Below are positions 21,274-33,567 of a stretch of DNA of 64,000 bases, one piece after another. The stretch covers positions 227,960,080 through 228,024,079 of the forward strand of contig CM071595.1 of assembly GCA_036435485.1 (NCBI GenBank), read 5' to 3'. The first letter of the stretch is position 1. Each line of letters begins with the position of its first letter. A program made the translations under genes and the position numbers. Below the pieces are notes generated by a model that was not told where the DNA came from, ran no database searches, and saw nothing but the letters and a program-made list of their open reading frames with translations. This stretch comes from Saposhnikovia divaricata (Eukaryota; Streptophyta; Magnoliopsida; Apiales; Apiaceae).

Positions 21274-21778
21274 TTTAATTAAATGTTTTTCTTTAAGAGA
21301 TGTGAAATTTTTAATTTGAAAAACAAGTAATTTACGAATTAACAGTTTTATCCCTTTCAATTTATCGAGAATACCAAAAAGCAATCTGAGAAATTAAACT
21401 ACGGGATATGAACAGTGGCCAATTACTAAATCTGAATATTCAATGAAGATGTATATTCGTGTGTGTATACCAGTGAAATCGTGTATGGATATAGATCGAG
21501 AATATGGAAATCGTGTTTTGAACAATTACACAAACACTTGATGTTCGTGTGTATGTATATGCGCGTGTATATGAGTGGTTACAAAACACACCAACACAAA
21601 GATTAATGATAACACAGACAATAGTAGTCAAGAAATTGGCAGTAATTCGTGATTAGTATGAGTTTAATCACAAAAACATGGATTAGTGGTATGTAATTTG
21701 TGAAATCGCCTTGTTTTTGTGAAGCGGCTGCTGTAAAAAAGAAATTAGGTAAAGTGAATGATGCATCGAGTTAGAGAT

Positions 21779-21791
21779 GTATATATATATA
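21779..21791 (-). promoter_or_regulatory. TATA-like box upstream of the element 1 extra ORF
   Basis: TATATATATATAG (read on the minus strand) lies about 510 bases upstream of the extra-ORF ATG and directly downstream of the repeat array at 21840-22610. An internal promoter for a separate transcript is an inference. Confidence 0.35.
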
Positions 21792-21839
21792 GATGATTGT
21801 GAAATGACAAAAGTGTCCCTGTTAAAAAAGAGTGAAAAA

Positions 21840-22610
21840 TACTAAGTCCATACAGGGAACACCTAAGTCGAACTCTATCTCGAACATCAAGTCGAACTTC
21901 GAGATGAAGTTCGAGATAGAGGTTAACTCGAACAAATAAGCACAAATAAGCACTTTAACCAATTTTACAGCAAAGACTACAGGGAAATCTTATCTCGAAC
22001 TTGATTGACTTGTAAACTTGGAAAATTCCCTTCCAGTAAAAAAAACAGGGAAATTCGAGATACGTTTCGAGTTAGAAGTTTTAACTCTATCTCGAACATC
22101 AAGTCGAAATTCGAGTTGAGTTTCGAGATAGAGACTAACTCGAAGTTATTCTCAATTCTTTCCAAAATATCCCTTGAATGGAAACCTAATCTCAACCTTC
22201 GAGATAAGTTTCGAGTTAGGATTAACTCAAAAATTCCCTTTAAGCAACTGAGAACTCTATCTCGAACATCAAGTCGAAATTCGAGTTGAGTTTCGAGATA
22301 GACTAACTCGAAGTTATTCTCAGTTCTTTTCAAAATATTCCCTTAATGGAAACCTCATCTCAACCTTTGAGATAAAATTCGAGATAGACTTTATCTCGAA
22401 TATTTTGAAGATAGAACTAGGCACACTAGTAACTCGAAGTCGAACTCAAAGTCGAATTTCGAGATGAATTTCGAGATAGACAACTCGAAATTCTTCCCAG
22501 ACTTAGAATTTTCAAAACTTCACTCTGACAGCTTAAGTCGAAATTCAAGTCGAATTTCTAGATGAGTTTCGAGATAGAAACTAACTCGAAATTTTGAAGA
22601 TATTCAATTC
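21840..22610. repeat. Array of TCGAAATTCGAG / TTTCGAGATAGA motifs, element 1 spacer
   Basis: More than twenty copies of CTCGAA, TTCGAG and TCGAGATA words fill this pol-to-extra-ORF spacer. A tandem duplication with a period of about 170 bases is clear: AACTCTATCTCGAACATC at 22083 and again at 22253, with a shorter copy near 21870. The same vocabulary (AAGTCGAA, CTCGAATTTCT) recurs in the leader and LTRs of this element. Confidence 0.85.
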
Positions 22611-22876
22611 TAAGGCCTCTAATTACATGAAAATCATAGGTAAATTCATCTAAAAATCATGTAAAATTTAGAATATTATGAATTTAACTCCCCCTATGAT
22701 CATGCAATCTGACAAGCATAAATTCACAGATTTGTGCTATAAAAGACACTTGAAACACAATGAATTTATGCAAACTATAACAATCATTAATTAGGCATTT
22801 TAAAGTCTAAGCACATAATAATTAAGTAGCTTGCACATACAAACATAAACCTGGATTTTACAGATAGAAGGCTTTA

Positions 22877-25800
22877 CTAACTTGTGTTAAGCATTCCCAA
22901 TTCACCAACCAATCTATTGAATGTTACTTCATCAAGAGGTTTGGTGAATATATCTGCAATTTGTTGCATTGTGGGCACAAAATGTAGCTCCACAGTCCCC
23001 TCATCGACATGTTCTCTTATGAAGTGATACCTGATGTCGATGTGCTTGGTTCTTGAGTGATCTACAGGATTGTTGGTTATGGCAATGGCACTTGTGTTGT
23101 CACACATAATTGGAATTTTCTTGTGCTCCATGCCATAATCCTTCAATTGGTTCCTCATCCACAGTATTTGAGCTACACAGCTTCCAGCAGCAATGTACTC
23201 AGCTTCAGTAGTAGAAGTAGATACTGTATGTTGCTTTTTACTTTGCCAGGACACCAATCTTCTGCCAAGAAATTGGCAAGCACCAGATGTGCTTTTCCTA
23301 TCAATCCTGCAACCTGCATAGTCTGAATCCGAATAGCCAATTAGATTAAAACCTGTATCTCTTGGGTACCAAATCCCTAGATTTGGTGTGCCCTTGAGAT
23401 ACCTAAAAATTCTCTTGACGGCTACGAGATGTGATTCTCTAGGATCCGCTTGGAACCTTGCACATAAACAAGTTGCGAACATTATATCGGGTCTACTTGC
23501 AGTTAAATAGAGGAGTGAGCCAATCATACCTCGATAGCTTGTGATGTCAACTGGTTTACCTGATTTGTCTTCATCAAGCTTCGTGGCTGTTGCCATGGGA
23601 GTCTTAGCTGCTGATGCATCTTCTAGATTATACTTCTTGAGTAAATCTCTGACGTACTTGGATTGACAGATAAAGATACCATCTTTTCTCTGACTGATCT
23701 ATAATCCAAGGAAGAAGGACAGCTCTCCCATCATGCTCATCTCATATTTTTCCTGCATTAGCTTGGCAAATTTCTCGCACAAGCGCTGATTTGATGACCC
23801 AAAAATAATATCGTCCACATAGACTTGAACAAGTATTAAGTCATTTCTTACATTTTTATAGAATAATGTTTTATCAATTACTCCCCTAGTAAAACCATTT
23901 TCAATTAAGAATAAGGATAGGGTTTCATACCATCGCCTTGGGGATTGCTTGAGGCCATAGACAGATTTGAAGAGAAGATACACAAAATCTACATGTTCTG
24001 GATCAACGAAGCCAGGCGGCTGTTCCAGATACACTTCTTCTTCTAACTCTCCGTTCAGGAAGGCACTTTTCACATCCATCTGGAAAACCTTGAAGTTCTT
24101 ATGTGCTGCAAATGCCAAGAACATCCTGACTGCCTCAAGTCTTGCAACTGGTGCATAGGTTTCATCATAATCAATTCCTTCTCGCTGAGAATAACCTTTT
24201 GCAACCAAACGAGCCTTGTTTCGTGTTACAAGTCTGTTTTCATCCAGTTTATTTCTGAATACCCACCTAGCTCCAATTACTGATATGTTCTTTGGTCGGG
24301 GTACCAGTTTCCAAACTTTCTGCCTTTCAAACTGATTGAGTTCCTCTTGCATTGCAATCACCCAATCAGCATCACCAAGAGCTTCTTCTATTTCTTTAGG
24401 TTCAAGCTTGGATAAGAACCCAAAATATAAGGAAATATTAGCCAGATCAGCTCTTGCAGTTCTTCTAGTAGTCACACCAGCATCTGGATCACCAATAATT
24501 AATTCAAACGGATGATCTCTATTCCATACCCGTTCTCCTGGAAATTGTCTTGATGATTCAGCTTGACTTTCTGAGTTGTGGTGCTGACTACTTTGATTAT
24601 TCTCACTAACTCCCCCTGAGTTAGTGCCAGCTCCTACAGAACTACTGTCAACTCGTCTCGAGCCTTGAACAGTTGTCCTTGAGCTGCTATTTACTCCCCC
24701 TGAGTTATTGCCGGTTCGTACTGAAGAAGTATCTTCTGATCTTGTAGAATTAGATTGTTCACTAGACTCAGGTTCTTCACGTACACTTGGAACATTTAAT
24801 GGGACAACTAACTCAGGTTCATCTTCAAGTTCATCTAAGTCCAGATTCTGAAATTTTAGGGACTCAGGTTCACTAGAATCTCTAGAAATTGATGGGAGTT
24901 TGGTATCGTCGCATCTGACGTTGTAGCTTTCAGTCACTTTTCGATCATTCACTAAGAACACTCTATAAGCTGCCACCACATCTGTGGAATAACCAACAAA
25001 GATTCCTTCACGAGCTTTTGCTGCAAACTTGCCTAGATTTTCATCATCTATAAGTAAATAGCATTTTGCTCCAAAGACATGAAAGTATTTGATTGTTGGT
25101 CTTCTGTTGTTCATTAATTCACATGGTGTTTTTTCTTTATCTTTTATAATCAAGGTTCTATTTTGAGTGTAACAAGCGGTACTCACTGCTTCGGCCCAGA
25201 AGTACAAAGGAAGTTTTGAATCATACAACAAAGTTCTTGCTGCTTCAACCAAAGTTCTATTCTTCCTTTCAACTACTCCATTTTTATGTGGAGTTCTCGG
25301 GGCTGAATACTGACGACGTAATCCTTTAGATACACAGAAGTCATTCAGCACTGCGTTTTTGAATTCAGTGCCATTGTCTGATCTAATCGTCTTCACAGTA
25401 AGTGTTGAAACATTCTCAATTTGAGTGATGTGATCAATGATTAAGAAAGGTACTTCGTCTTTCGTCATTGCGAACAATACCCATGTATACTTGGAGAAGT
25501 CATCCACGATTACCAATGCATATCTTTTCCTAGACAAAGATAGGACATTCACTGGGCCAAACAAATCCATATGAAGAAGTTGCAGAGGCTCAGTAATACT
25601 AGAAATTTCTTTGCTTTTATGCGATGCTCGCTTCGACTTTCCCATTTCACAAGCTTCACAGAGTCCTTTCGGAGCGAACTCCATTTGAGGTAGATCTCTC
25701 ACCAATTCTCGCCTCGCGAGAGCATTCATCATTTTGAAGTTTAAGTGAGATAGCTTTTTGTGCCATAACCAGCTTTCATCATCCGAGGCTTTGCTGTAGA

Positions 25801-26230
25801 AAAATGTGACCTCATTCTGATTTGCTGAATCCATGTCTGCAACAAAAAGATCTGCCTTTCGAACTCCTCTCAAAGCCAGTGAGCCTTCCTTGATGTGAGT
25901 GATTGATACACCTTTCTTGTTGAAGACAATTTCATAACCTTTGTCACAGAATTGGCTGATACTCAACGGATTGTGCTTCAGTCCCTCAACATAGGAAATA
26001 TCTTCTATGATGACATTGCCAGTTTTCAGTTTGCCATATCCCTTTGTCACACCTATGCTGTCATCTCCAAAGGTAACATAAGGGCCAGCCTTCATAACCA
26101 ACTCTGTAAGCAGGGACTTGTTTCCAGTCATATGCCTCGATGCTCCACTGTCTAGCACCCATATAACTTTATTTCTATTCTGCTTAACGCCCTGCAATGA
26201 CAGATTGATTAGACATTCTTCGGAACCCAA
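22877..26230 (-). pseudogene. pol polyprotein of copia element 1, one nonsense codon
   Basis: Reads protease (DSGASRHMTG near 26150), GAG-pre-integrase (WLWHKKLSHLN and C-x2-C), integrase core (HMDLFGP, SDNGTEF, NGVVERK supplying D, D and E), a long Ser-rich linker, RT (YVDDIIFGS) and RNase H (YSDSDYAG, TTEAEYIA, CDNTSA). It is open from 26230 except for a TAG at 23699-23701, inside RT just after FFLGL; the other copies have Gln here, so CAG to TAG is likely. After it the same frame continues to 22877. It overlaps the end of gag in another frame. The linker carries two PPT-like AACTCAGGGGGAG tracts (24694-24706 and 24610-24622 on the plus map). Confidence 0.92.
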
Positions 26231-27018
26231 CTTTGATTGGGCCCGGCTTTTCGATAAGATCGAGAATCAACAGATTTATCCTGGCGATCTTCCATCTCAA
26301 TCTCATATCTAGCTATTAATTCAGTCTCTTCTCTTGAATCATTGTCCCATGCTTGATCTTGAAGTGTTTCCAGGTCATAGGTCTTTAGTATTCCATAATA
26401 CTCTTCCAGAGAAGTTGTATGCAAATCTCTGGTTTCTCTTATTGCGTAGACCCTATGTTCAATGCTCTTTGGCTGGTTCCTCAGATATCTCGTGTTGGTC
26501 TCAACCATGGGGAGAGTTACACCTCTCAGATTCAAATCCAATACTAACTGACTGAATCTTAGATAGACGTCTGTTATGCCTTCTCCTTTTTGTATTCTAA
26601 AGGTGTCATACTCCATCTTGAGTATGAGTGTCTTGTTGCTTCTAACCTCTGCAGATCCTTCCATGACAACTTCTATCTTGTCCCAAATCTTCTTTGCTGT
26701 AGTCAGACCTTTGACTATGTTGAACATTTCATGATCAAGAGATTCCATCAAGGTTTGTCGTACGGCAATATCACAAGCTATTTGCTCCTTGTCAGCATCC
26801 GAAAAGTCCGCTGCCTTTTTGGGCTCAGACCGAGGTGCTATAACCACCCCTCCTTCCGTATGCGCAGGAATAACCACCATTGGAACAAATTTACCCTTGT
26901 CAAGGACTTCCAGATATTCAGGGTTAACAGTCTCTAAATAGAGTCTCAGTCTGAAAACCCATTCTTCATAGTGATCTCGGTTGAACATTGGGATCTTGAA
27001 TGCATTTTTAGGAGCCAT
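26209..27018 (-). pseudogene. gag of copia element 1, internally deleted
   Basis: Starts at the ATG at 27018 (GAAATGGCTCC) and encodes 269 residues. The N-terminal part (IPMFNRDHYEEWVFRLRLYL) is the copia gag domain. The protein then jumps from the region around residue 250 to the gag tail GPNQSWVPKNV, which in elements 2 and 3 lies hundreds of residues further on. The CCHC zinc knuckle is therefore missing, so RNA binding by this gag would be impaired. Gag stops at 26209-26211 inside the opening of pol, which runs in a different frame. Confidence 0.85.
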
Positions 27019-27090
27019 TTCAATTCTGGTCACTAAAAGTTTCTAAGTACCCAAGACCAGGCTATGTAGAATATATATGTAGAACTTCTG

Positions 27091-27332
27091 CCTAAGTCGA
27101 AATTTCTCTAAGTAGAAATTTTTGCTCAAGTCGAACTTCACCAAGTAGAAGTTATCCAAGTCGAAATTCTATGTAGAAAATCTCAAGTAGAAATTCTATG
27201 TAGAACTTTTGCCTAAGTCGAAATTTCTCTAAGTAGAAATTTTTGCTCAAGTCGAACTTCACCAAGTAGAAGTTATCCAAGTCGAAATTCTATGTAGAAA
27301 ATCTCAAGTAGAAATTCTATGTAGAACTTTTG
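27091..27332. repeat. 121-bp tandem duplication in the element 1 leader
   Basis: CCTAAGTCGAAATTTCTCTA begins at 27091 and again at 27212, with the two units almost identical. Each unit alternates AAGTCGAA and AAGTAGAA words, the same words as in the LTR and spacer arrays. It lies between PBS and gag. Confidence 0.9.
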
Positions 27333-27829
27333 TCCTTAGAATAATTTTGCTGCAGATCACTTTAATATTGAATAAACAATATTATCTCTTTAACACCTTT
27401 TTGACTTTTGATGCTTTACTCACCTAACCCACCTAACCCACGTGCTAGGTACTGAGTATGTTTTGATATACTTTCGGCCGTGAATAATGCAAATCAAAAA
27501 TCCAAAAACACCTTTTTATTCTTTTACTATTTATCTGTTTGAAAAGGAGATCAAAAAGTTGTTGGGTCGTCTTCTTTGATAAGAACAAATGATGAACACT
27601 CAAGAACACCAAATATCAAAGTACCCAGACTAATTCACAAAAATTAATTAAAATACACCCAAGCTAAATAATCACACCTGAAGTATTTAAATAATTTTTC
27701 GGATGAGTTTTCACTACAAACGAATTAAAGCTCACTTTTGCAGAATTTTATAAAAGTAGATCTAGAAAATGAAAACTCACGATTCTTCTACTAAACACAA
27801 GGATCTATGTTTTGTATGTTAAACACATA

Positions 27830-27841
27830 GCTCTGATACCA
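27830..27841 (-). promoter_or_regulatory. Primer-binding site, initiator Met tRNA
   Basis: The minus strand reads TGGTATCAGAGC two bases inside the 5' LTR, matching the complement of the 3' end of plant initiator tRNA-Met over 12 bases. Confidence 0.92.
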
Positions 27842-27843
27842 AT

Positions 27844-28983
27844 TGTTAGGTCCAAATGTGTTGTAGAGGGGGGGTGAATACAACTTTTCGAATATGAGAA
27901 GCAATAAATACGATGCAATAAATGAACACACAGATTCAAGGAATATATTTCTTATATATATAACTTGAAATGGTTGCTACAACATTCATTACAAAGTATG
28001 ACAGAAGTTCAGAGAGAAGTGAATGATACTAAGCTCTGTGAATGCACTCTCTCTTTTTTTCTTGTGTTTCTCTCAACTATTGCTCTCTCTTTAAAACATT
28101 ACACAAGTACTTCTATTTATACTACATGTAATCTATGTCCTGTAGTCTTCAAAGACTAAGATATACGTGGCCCAATGATGTCCACATAAATCTTGCCTTA
28201 TCTTGAAAGCTTGGAAATCTGTCAATCAGAAGATGCCATGTGTCATGTTGAAGCTGCACTCTAAGTAGAACTTCTACTTAGCCATCTCGAATTTCTAAGT
28301 AGAACTTCTACTTGAGAATTTCTACTTAGCCATCTCGAATTTCTAAGTAGAACTTCTACTTGAGAATTTCTACTTAGCCATCTCGAATTTCTAAGTAGAA
28401 CTTCTACTTAGAAATATTCTACTTGGTCATCTAGAATATTTAGTACTTAGAAAATATTCTGGTCTTCAACTTGAAACTTCAATGCACATCTTGAACTTGT
28501 GATATCTTCATGTCTTCTTTATTCTTCACCAAGCTCTTGAACATGGATCTTTATTACTGACATAAACTTGCTATCAATGTCCTGACACTTGATGCACTGG
28601 TCTGGTTCATAAGTGACTAGTCTTGATAGTGTTTTTGCTTCTTGAATAAATTACCATATTCAATTAATAATGTGGCTTTCCAATTTTTGCTTTCCTTCTT
28701 GTTCACTTGAAATCAATTGGTCTTATTGATACTGATAGTTATGATCTTGATTCTTGGCTTTTCAAATCACTGAGGCATGAACAACTTTGACTTGAACTTC
28801 TCTCAATGATTTCTTCTTGGCTTGATCATAGTTAACATGTTGAATTGTATCAATTACCTTGTCTTCATTTAGTGTTGATTTCTCTGTGGCTTCTTGTTCT
28901 TGATTGTCTTCTGGTTAAGTATCTTTTCCTTTAGTTGAGTTACATTAGATATAGTGTTACAAGTTTACACACTCTGCCTTTCA
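27844..28983 (-). repeat. 5' LTR of element 1 (complete)
   Basis: 1140 bases, TG...CA. It carries a TATA-like box, TATAAATAG (minus strand, 28113-28121), and four copies of the palindromic AAGTAGAACTTCTACTT unit at 28262-28410, placed upstream of the TATA box in the sense of transcription, i.e. in U3. The U5 end carries ATTCACCCCCCCTCTACAAC (minus strand), nearly the same as in element 2. Confidence 0.93.
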
Positions 28984-29065
28984 CTTCAGGATGAGTCGCT
29001 TCCATGATTTGAATTTCATTGTTGGTGATAATTATGAATTCATTGCTCAATTAATTACAAATCTT

Positions 29066-30096
29066 CACTACAAGAGAAAGGATAAATTCGACCAAAAAAA
29101 TTCGGTCGAATTCGACTACATTCAACCGATTTCGGTCGAATTTAGCTAAAAAAAAATTTTTTTGGTCGTTTTTAAGGGAGTCGAAAATAGTAATCGATCG
29201 AATTTAGTATGCTAAATTCGACCAACTTTGGTCAAAAGTTATATTCGACTGAAATTGGTCGAGAGTTAAATTCGACTGAAATTGGTCAAAATTAGTACTT
29301 TAGACGCCAAATCTCAAAATTTTGAAAATTTTAAATTTTGGTGAAAATTTCAAATTTTTTTAAATTTAGCGCCTGAAATCCTAAATTCAACCAAATTTGG
29401 TCGAATTTAATATGCTAAATTAGACCAAATGTGGTCTAAATTAATATCCTAAATTCGACCGAATCCACTAAATTCGACCAAATTCGATTGAATTTAATAT
29501 GTTAAATTCGACCAAATTCAGTCGAATTTAAGGAACAATAGTTCAAAAAAAAATCCCAAATTCCGGTCAATCAAACATTATCCGACAACATAAAATGAAA
29601 TATGAAAAAACCCAAATAATTATACAAGCATCACCAAGCAACGAACTATATTATAGCTAAAACAAAATTTCGAAGAACATTTTACAACTCCAATTCCGGC
29701 CAATCCATGAATTTTCCGCCAAACTAAAATTCGTCCGGAAAATTATGAAATTAATATATATGTTGGACCGAATTCGGTTAAAGTGCTAAATTCGACCAGC
29801 TCTAAATTCGACCGATTTCGGTTGAATTTAGCCGTGTGGGGTAGAAAAATTGGCTGGGCATTTCCCGCATTTTTTGCCCGGCTGCTAAATTCGATCGAGT
29901 TCGGTTAAAGTACTAAATTCGACCGATGCTAAATTCGACCTTAAGCAGTTGAATTTAGCCGTACTAAATTCGACCGACGCTAAATTCAACTGGAATTAGT
30001 TGAATTTAGCCGCGGGTGCTAAATTCGATTGATTATGATCAAATTTAACCGCGATTGAATTAATTCGATTGAATTTAGCCCTACTTTTTTGTAGTG
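29066..30096. mobile_element. Small non-autonomous CACTA-like element
   Basis: Starts CACTACAAGAGAAA (29066) and ends GTAGTG (30096). The 3-bp duplication CTT is present at 29063-29065 and 30097-30099. It is filled with forward and inverted copies of AAATTCGACC and GGTCGAATTTA, a different subterminal word from the CACTA element at 2348. There is no coding capacity, and at 1031 bases it is near MITE size. Confidence 0.88.
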
Positions 30097-30311
30097 CTTG
30101 CTCAATCAGTTATTTTTATCCCGCTAGGAAAACATACGACTCGATCAAACTTGCATATCAGATAATATAAAATAATTGGAAGTATCTAGAATGAAGCACC
30201 TCTGTCCTCTACAGCACTAACGAATCCGTATCACAACTCACTATAAAATATTTTAATTATAAATTATCTAAAAAAAATTAGTTAAATTACCAATATTTCG
30301 AATTTCAAGAT

Positions 30312-30453
30312 ACTAGGGGCCTGTTTGATTATTTTTCCCAAATAAGGGTTGTAAAATTTGAACCCCTCCCAATCCAACCCAACCCAACCCAACCTAACCC
30401 ATCCCATCCCAACCCTTCCCCACCTAACCTCCAATCCAAACAAGCCCTAGATG
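30312..30453. repeat. Short inverted-end repeat with CCCAACC core
   Basis: CTAGGGGCCTGTTTG at the left is mirrored by CAAACAAGCCCTAG at the right, enclosing a run of CCCAACC and CCCATCC words. The ends resemble small hAT-type MITEs, but I found no target duplication. Confidence 0.45.
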
Positions 30454-30820
30454 TTAGATTAATAACATCATATTCAAAAATTCGTTTTTTTAGATTTGAG
30501 AAGTGTATTATTAAGTGATTCGTTCATTTTTGCGTTTGATGTCCGGTGAAATTTTTAAGTTGGAATCGTCCCATTTTTGATATTATCATATTATATATTT
30601 TTCGATAATCCGATCGAAAACTCATCTATAATATCAATATTTTAAATAACAATTAAAAATTTTGGGAAGTAGAAATGATTCAAATTTAAAATTTATCACA
30701 ATCAAATTTTTGATATTATGTTAAGTTAATAATTTTTCTAAAATTTCAAAGTTAAAGTTTAATTTATCAGATCATATATTATATTAACAAAAATATACAC
30801 ATTTTTAATGATCATTTCCG

Positions 30821-31446
30821 GTAGAAATGATGTTAAAATCGATATTTTTTGAAGAATTAGACTTACATATCCTGCAAATAAGTTTTTTTTTTTTTTTTTG
30901 CTAAATCCTGCAAATAAGTATTTGTTTTAACCAATCTAAAAATAAGTATAAATCGAATAAAAATAAAATTTTATCACTTAATTTACCTTATTACTCTTAA
31001 ATCGATGTTAATATGATATCCTTATAAAACAATCGCTTGTTGTCAAACTTAAATAAATAACAACAATCTAATTACAACTTTCCTTCCGCTGATATATACA
31101 CCTAATTCCTTCGACAAGTTATCCTATATCTTGTGAGAGATGTAGAAATGATGTTAAAATCGATATTTTTTGAAGAATTAGACTTACATATTCTACAAAT
31201 GATTATTTGTTTTAACAAATCTCAAAATAAGCATAAATCGAATCAAAATTTAAAATAATAAAAGATAAAATTTAATCACCTAGTTTACCTTATTACGCTT
31301 AAATCGATGTTAATATGATACCCTTATAAAACAATCGCTTGTTGTCAAACTTAAATAAATACTAACAACTATCTAATTACAACTTTCCTTGGCTAATACA
31401 TACACCTAATTCCTTCGACAAGTTATCCTATATCTTGTGAGAGAGG
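30821..31446. repeat. ~320-bp tandem duplication
   Basis: AGAAATGATGTTAAAATCGA starts at 30821 and again at 31144, and both units end CTATATCTTGTGAGAGA. The units differ by small indels, so the duplication is old. Non-coding. After it, 31500-31660 holds several CAAACCTCTAA repeats, and the rest up to 31938 is AT-rich with a short TA run near 31765. Confidence 0.8.
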
Positions 31447-31759
31447 TAGATTGTTACTTAAATAAGTATTTAATTAATTCTATTATTTTAAAACATATCA
31501 TTTGTGAAAGAAGTTAAATTAGTTTTTTGATCTCAAACCTCTAACTCAAACCTCTAACAACCAAACACTCACAGGTTTCATTTGGTCAAACCTCTAATCT
31601 ATCCCAAACCTCTAATTTCACCCCAAACCTCTAACTTCCAAACACCCCCTATATTTTTTGAAAATCTTTTAAACTTAAAATTCTAATAATTCTTACATAT
31701 AAGTCATAATAATAAATATTTTATTATATATTTATTAGGAATAAAATTGTTCAAAAACA

Positions 31760-31790
<31 letters not shown>

Positions 31791-31938
31791 AACAATTTAT
31801 ATTTGACTGACAATTACAATAATACACTAACATCGATCACAAAATTATTGAGCAACATCACAAAACTTTCATTACTTTCATTAATTTTTTGTGAAAATAT
31901 TAAAGTTATAATATAAACATAATATGATATTAAATGTT

Positions 31939-33304
31939 TGTTAGGTCCGATAAGATTGTAGAAGGGGGGGTTGAATACAATCTTTACCTTTTTATCGAAA
32001 TTTGTCCTTTAAATTAAATTTGATAAAGACAAATTTATCTGCGGAATTATTTAACACAATTTTTCAAGTTGAATATAACTGTATATTAACTTGATGTGGT
32101 GTTACAAAATCAGTATAACAACTTATCAAGATGTTAATAACTAATTAGAAAATTCGACATGAACTTTTCTAATTTAGTTAATAATAATCAAGATAAGAAC
32201 TAGGAAACTTAATTCGCTAGTAGTACAAGAATCACAAATAAACAAGTTCTATCGGATAGAATATCACAAAGATGAAGAACTTGAATTTCTGGGAATTGTT
32301 TAAGCTTTGGTGTTCTTGGTGTTCTTGAGAGAGAGAATTCTGGTCTTGATGAAATGTTTCTGCTGTGTTTTCTCCGTTATGACTTAATCTGGTCTGTTCT
32401 GTTCTTTTATATCAGTAACAGGTCTTGCTGGCTTTCTATAGGATATTTAACTGCTCCAGCATGACTTAAACTGCTTCCAAGACTTGATTTTACTTCATTA
32501 AGACTTACACAAACCTCCATTAAGACATAAAATGTGTCGGTAAGACTTACCAGAAGTTCGGTAAGACTTACAACAGTTGGCAGAGGTCGGTAGGACTTAA
32601 ATCAGGTCGGTAAGACTTAAATCAGGAAAGCTTCTGTCGGTAAGACTTAAATTAAGTCATACCGAATTTTTCCTTCTCCAAGACTTAATCTGTTTTTCTT
32701 TCTTTAAGTCATATTGATCCATTTAATTAATTAATGATTAACTAATTCATATTTAATTGATACAATAATTAATTTAAATAAATAAATTAATTCTTCTAGA
32801 ATTAATTCATTTAATTAAATCAACTAAATGATTTATATCAATTACAAATGAATTTAATTAAATCAATAAATAATTAATTTAATTCTTACAAACCACTAAA
32901 GGTAGTAAAGAATTACCACTGATTTGTGTTGACGTTCGATGTACTGTCTGGTTCATGAACGACTAACTTCAACGATGCTTCTTCACTTTTGACTTTAGGT
33001 TGTGGTTTGTTTCTTCTCTCAATTCTCTTGTACTGTAACTGATCTTCAAACTATCATTCGAAAAATCTCTGTCACTGTTCAAATGAATCCATTCACTTCA
33101 ATGCTGTACTGGGGCTTGATCAGATAACTGAATCGTCTTCCAGTGTATGACATCAAAACTATAGACTGACTTTTCTTCTTTCTTCTGACAGATAATACTT
33201 CTTGAGATTCCTGTGACAGTTCATATGTATATTTACTTATTACAATTTGGTTTAAGTTGATTAGGATCCTCTAACTACAAATAGGCTGATTCATATGCCT
33301 TTCA
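31939..33304 (-). repeat. 3' LTR of element 2
   Basis: Begins TGTTAGGTCC and ends CCTTTCA on the plus map. TATA-like box TATAAAAG (minus strand) at 32404-32411. U3 carries about ten copies of the AAGACTTAA-type motif (32380-32710), in both orientations. Confidence 0.95.
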
Positions 33305-33318
33305 ATCTCCCCCTATTT
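33305..33318 (-). promoter_or_regulatory. Polypurine tract of element 2
   Basis: The minus strand reads AAATAGGGGGAGAT immediately before the 3' LTR. It would prime plus-strand DNA synthesis. Confidence 0.9.
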
Positions 33319-33567
33319 GTTTGTTAGACAATAACAAGCAAATTCCTAAAGGATACCTCAACTAATCCAACTTAACCAAATGAAAGATAAAACTTTAAAT
33401 ACTAAGTAAATATAAAAAAAGTTCTGGTTTATATTTAACATTTGCCAGATTCAAACATGAAAGATAAATACAAGATAGATGATCCTCTAGACTGATCATA
33501 TGATATAAATTCCTATCAAGATTTATCTAGGCTCTAAAGATATAACATGTAGAGCAATTCTTTTTCT

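Larger units (their letters stand above)
17953..28983 (-). mobile_element. Copia element 1: SIRE-like LTR retrotransposon, decayed
   Basis: Transcribed right to left: 5' LTR 27844-28983, PBS, leader repeats, gag, pol, repeat-rich spacer, extra ORF, truncated 3' LTR 17953-18672. The 5-bp duplication CTTCA flanks it (17948-17952 and 28984-28988), so the outer ends are original. Domain order in pol (protease, integrase, RT, RNase H) is Ty1/copia. It is defective in three ways: gag has lost its zinc knuckle, RT carries a TAG, and one deletion removed the end of the extra ORF, the PPT and the first part of the 3' LTR. Confidence 0.95.

Noticed and set aside
21440..22333. Plus- and minus-strand ORFs in the element 1 spacer
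   Set aside because: Frames follow the TCGAA/TTCGAG repeat array and have repeat-derived composition.
30370..30425. CCCAACC/CCCATCC run as an interstitial telomere
   Set aside because: The plant telomere unit is CCCTAAA; these words are different and lie inside a short inverted-end repeat.
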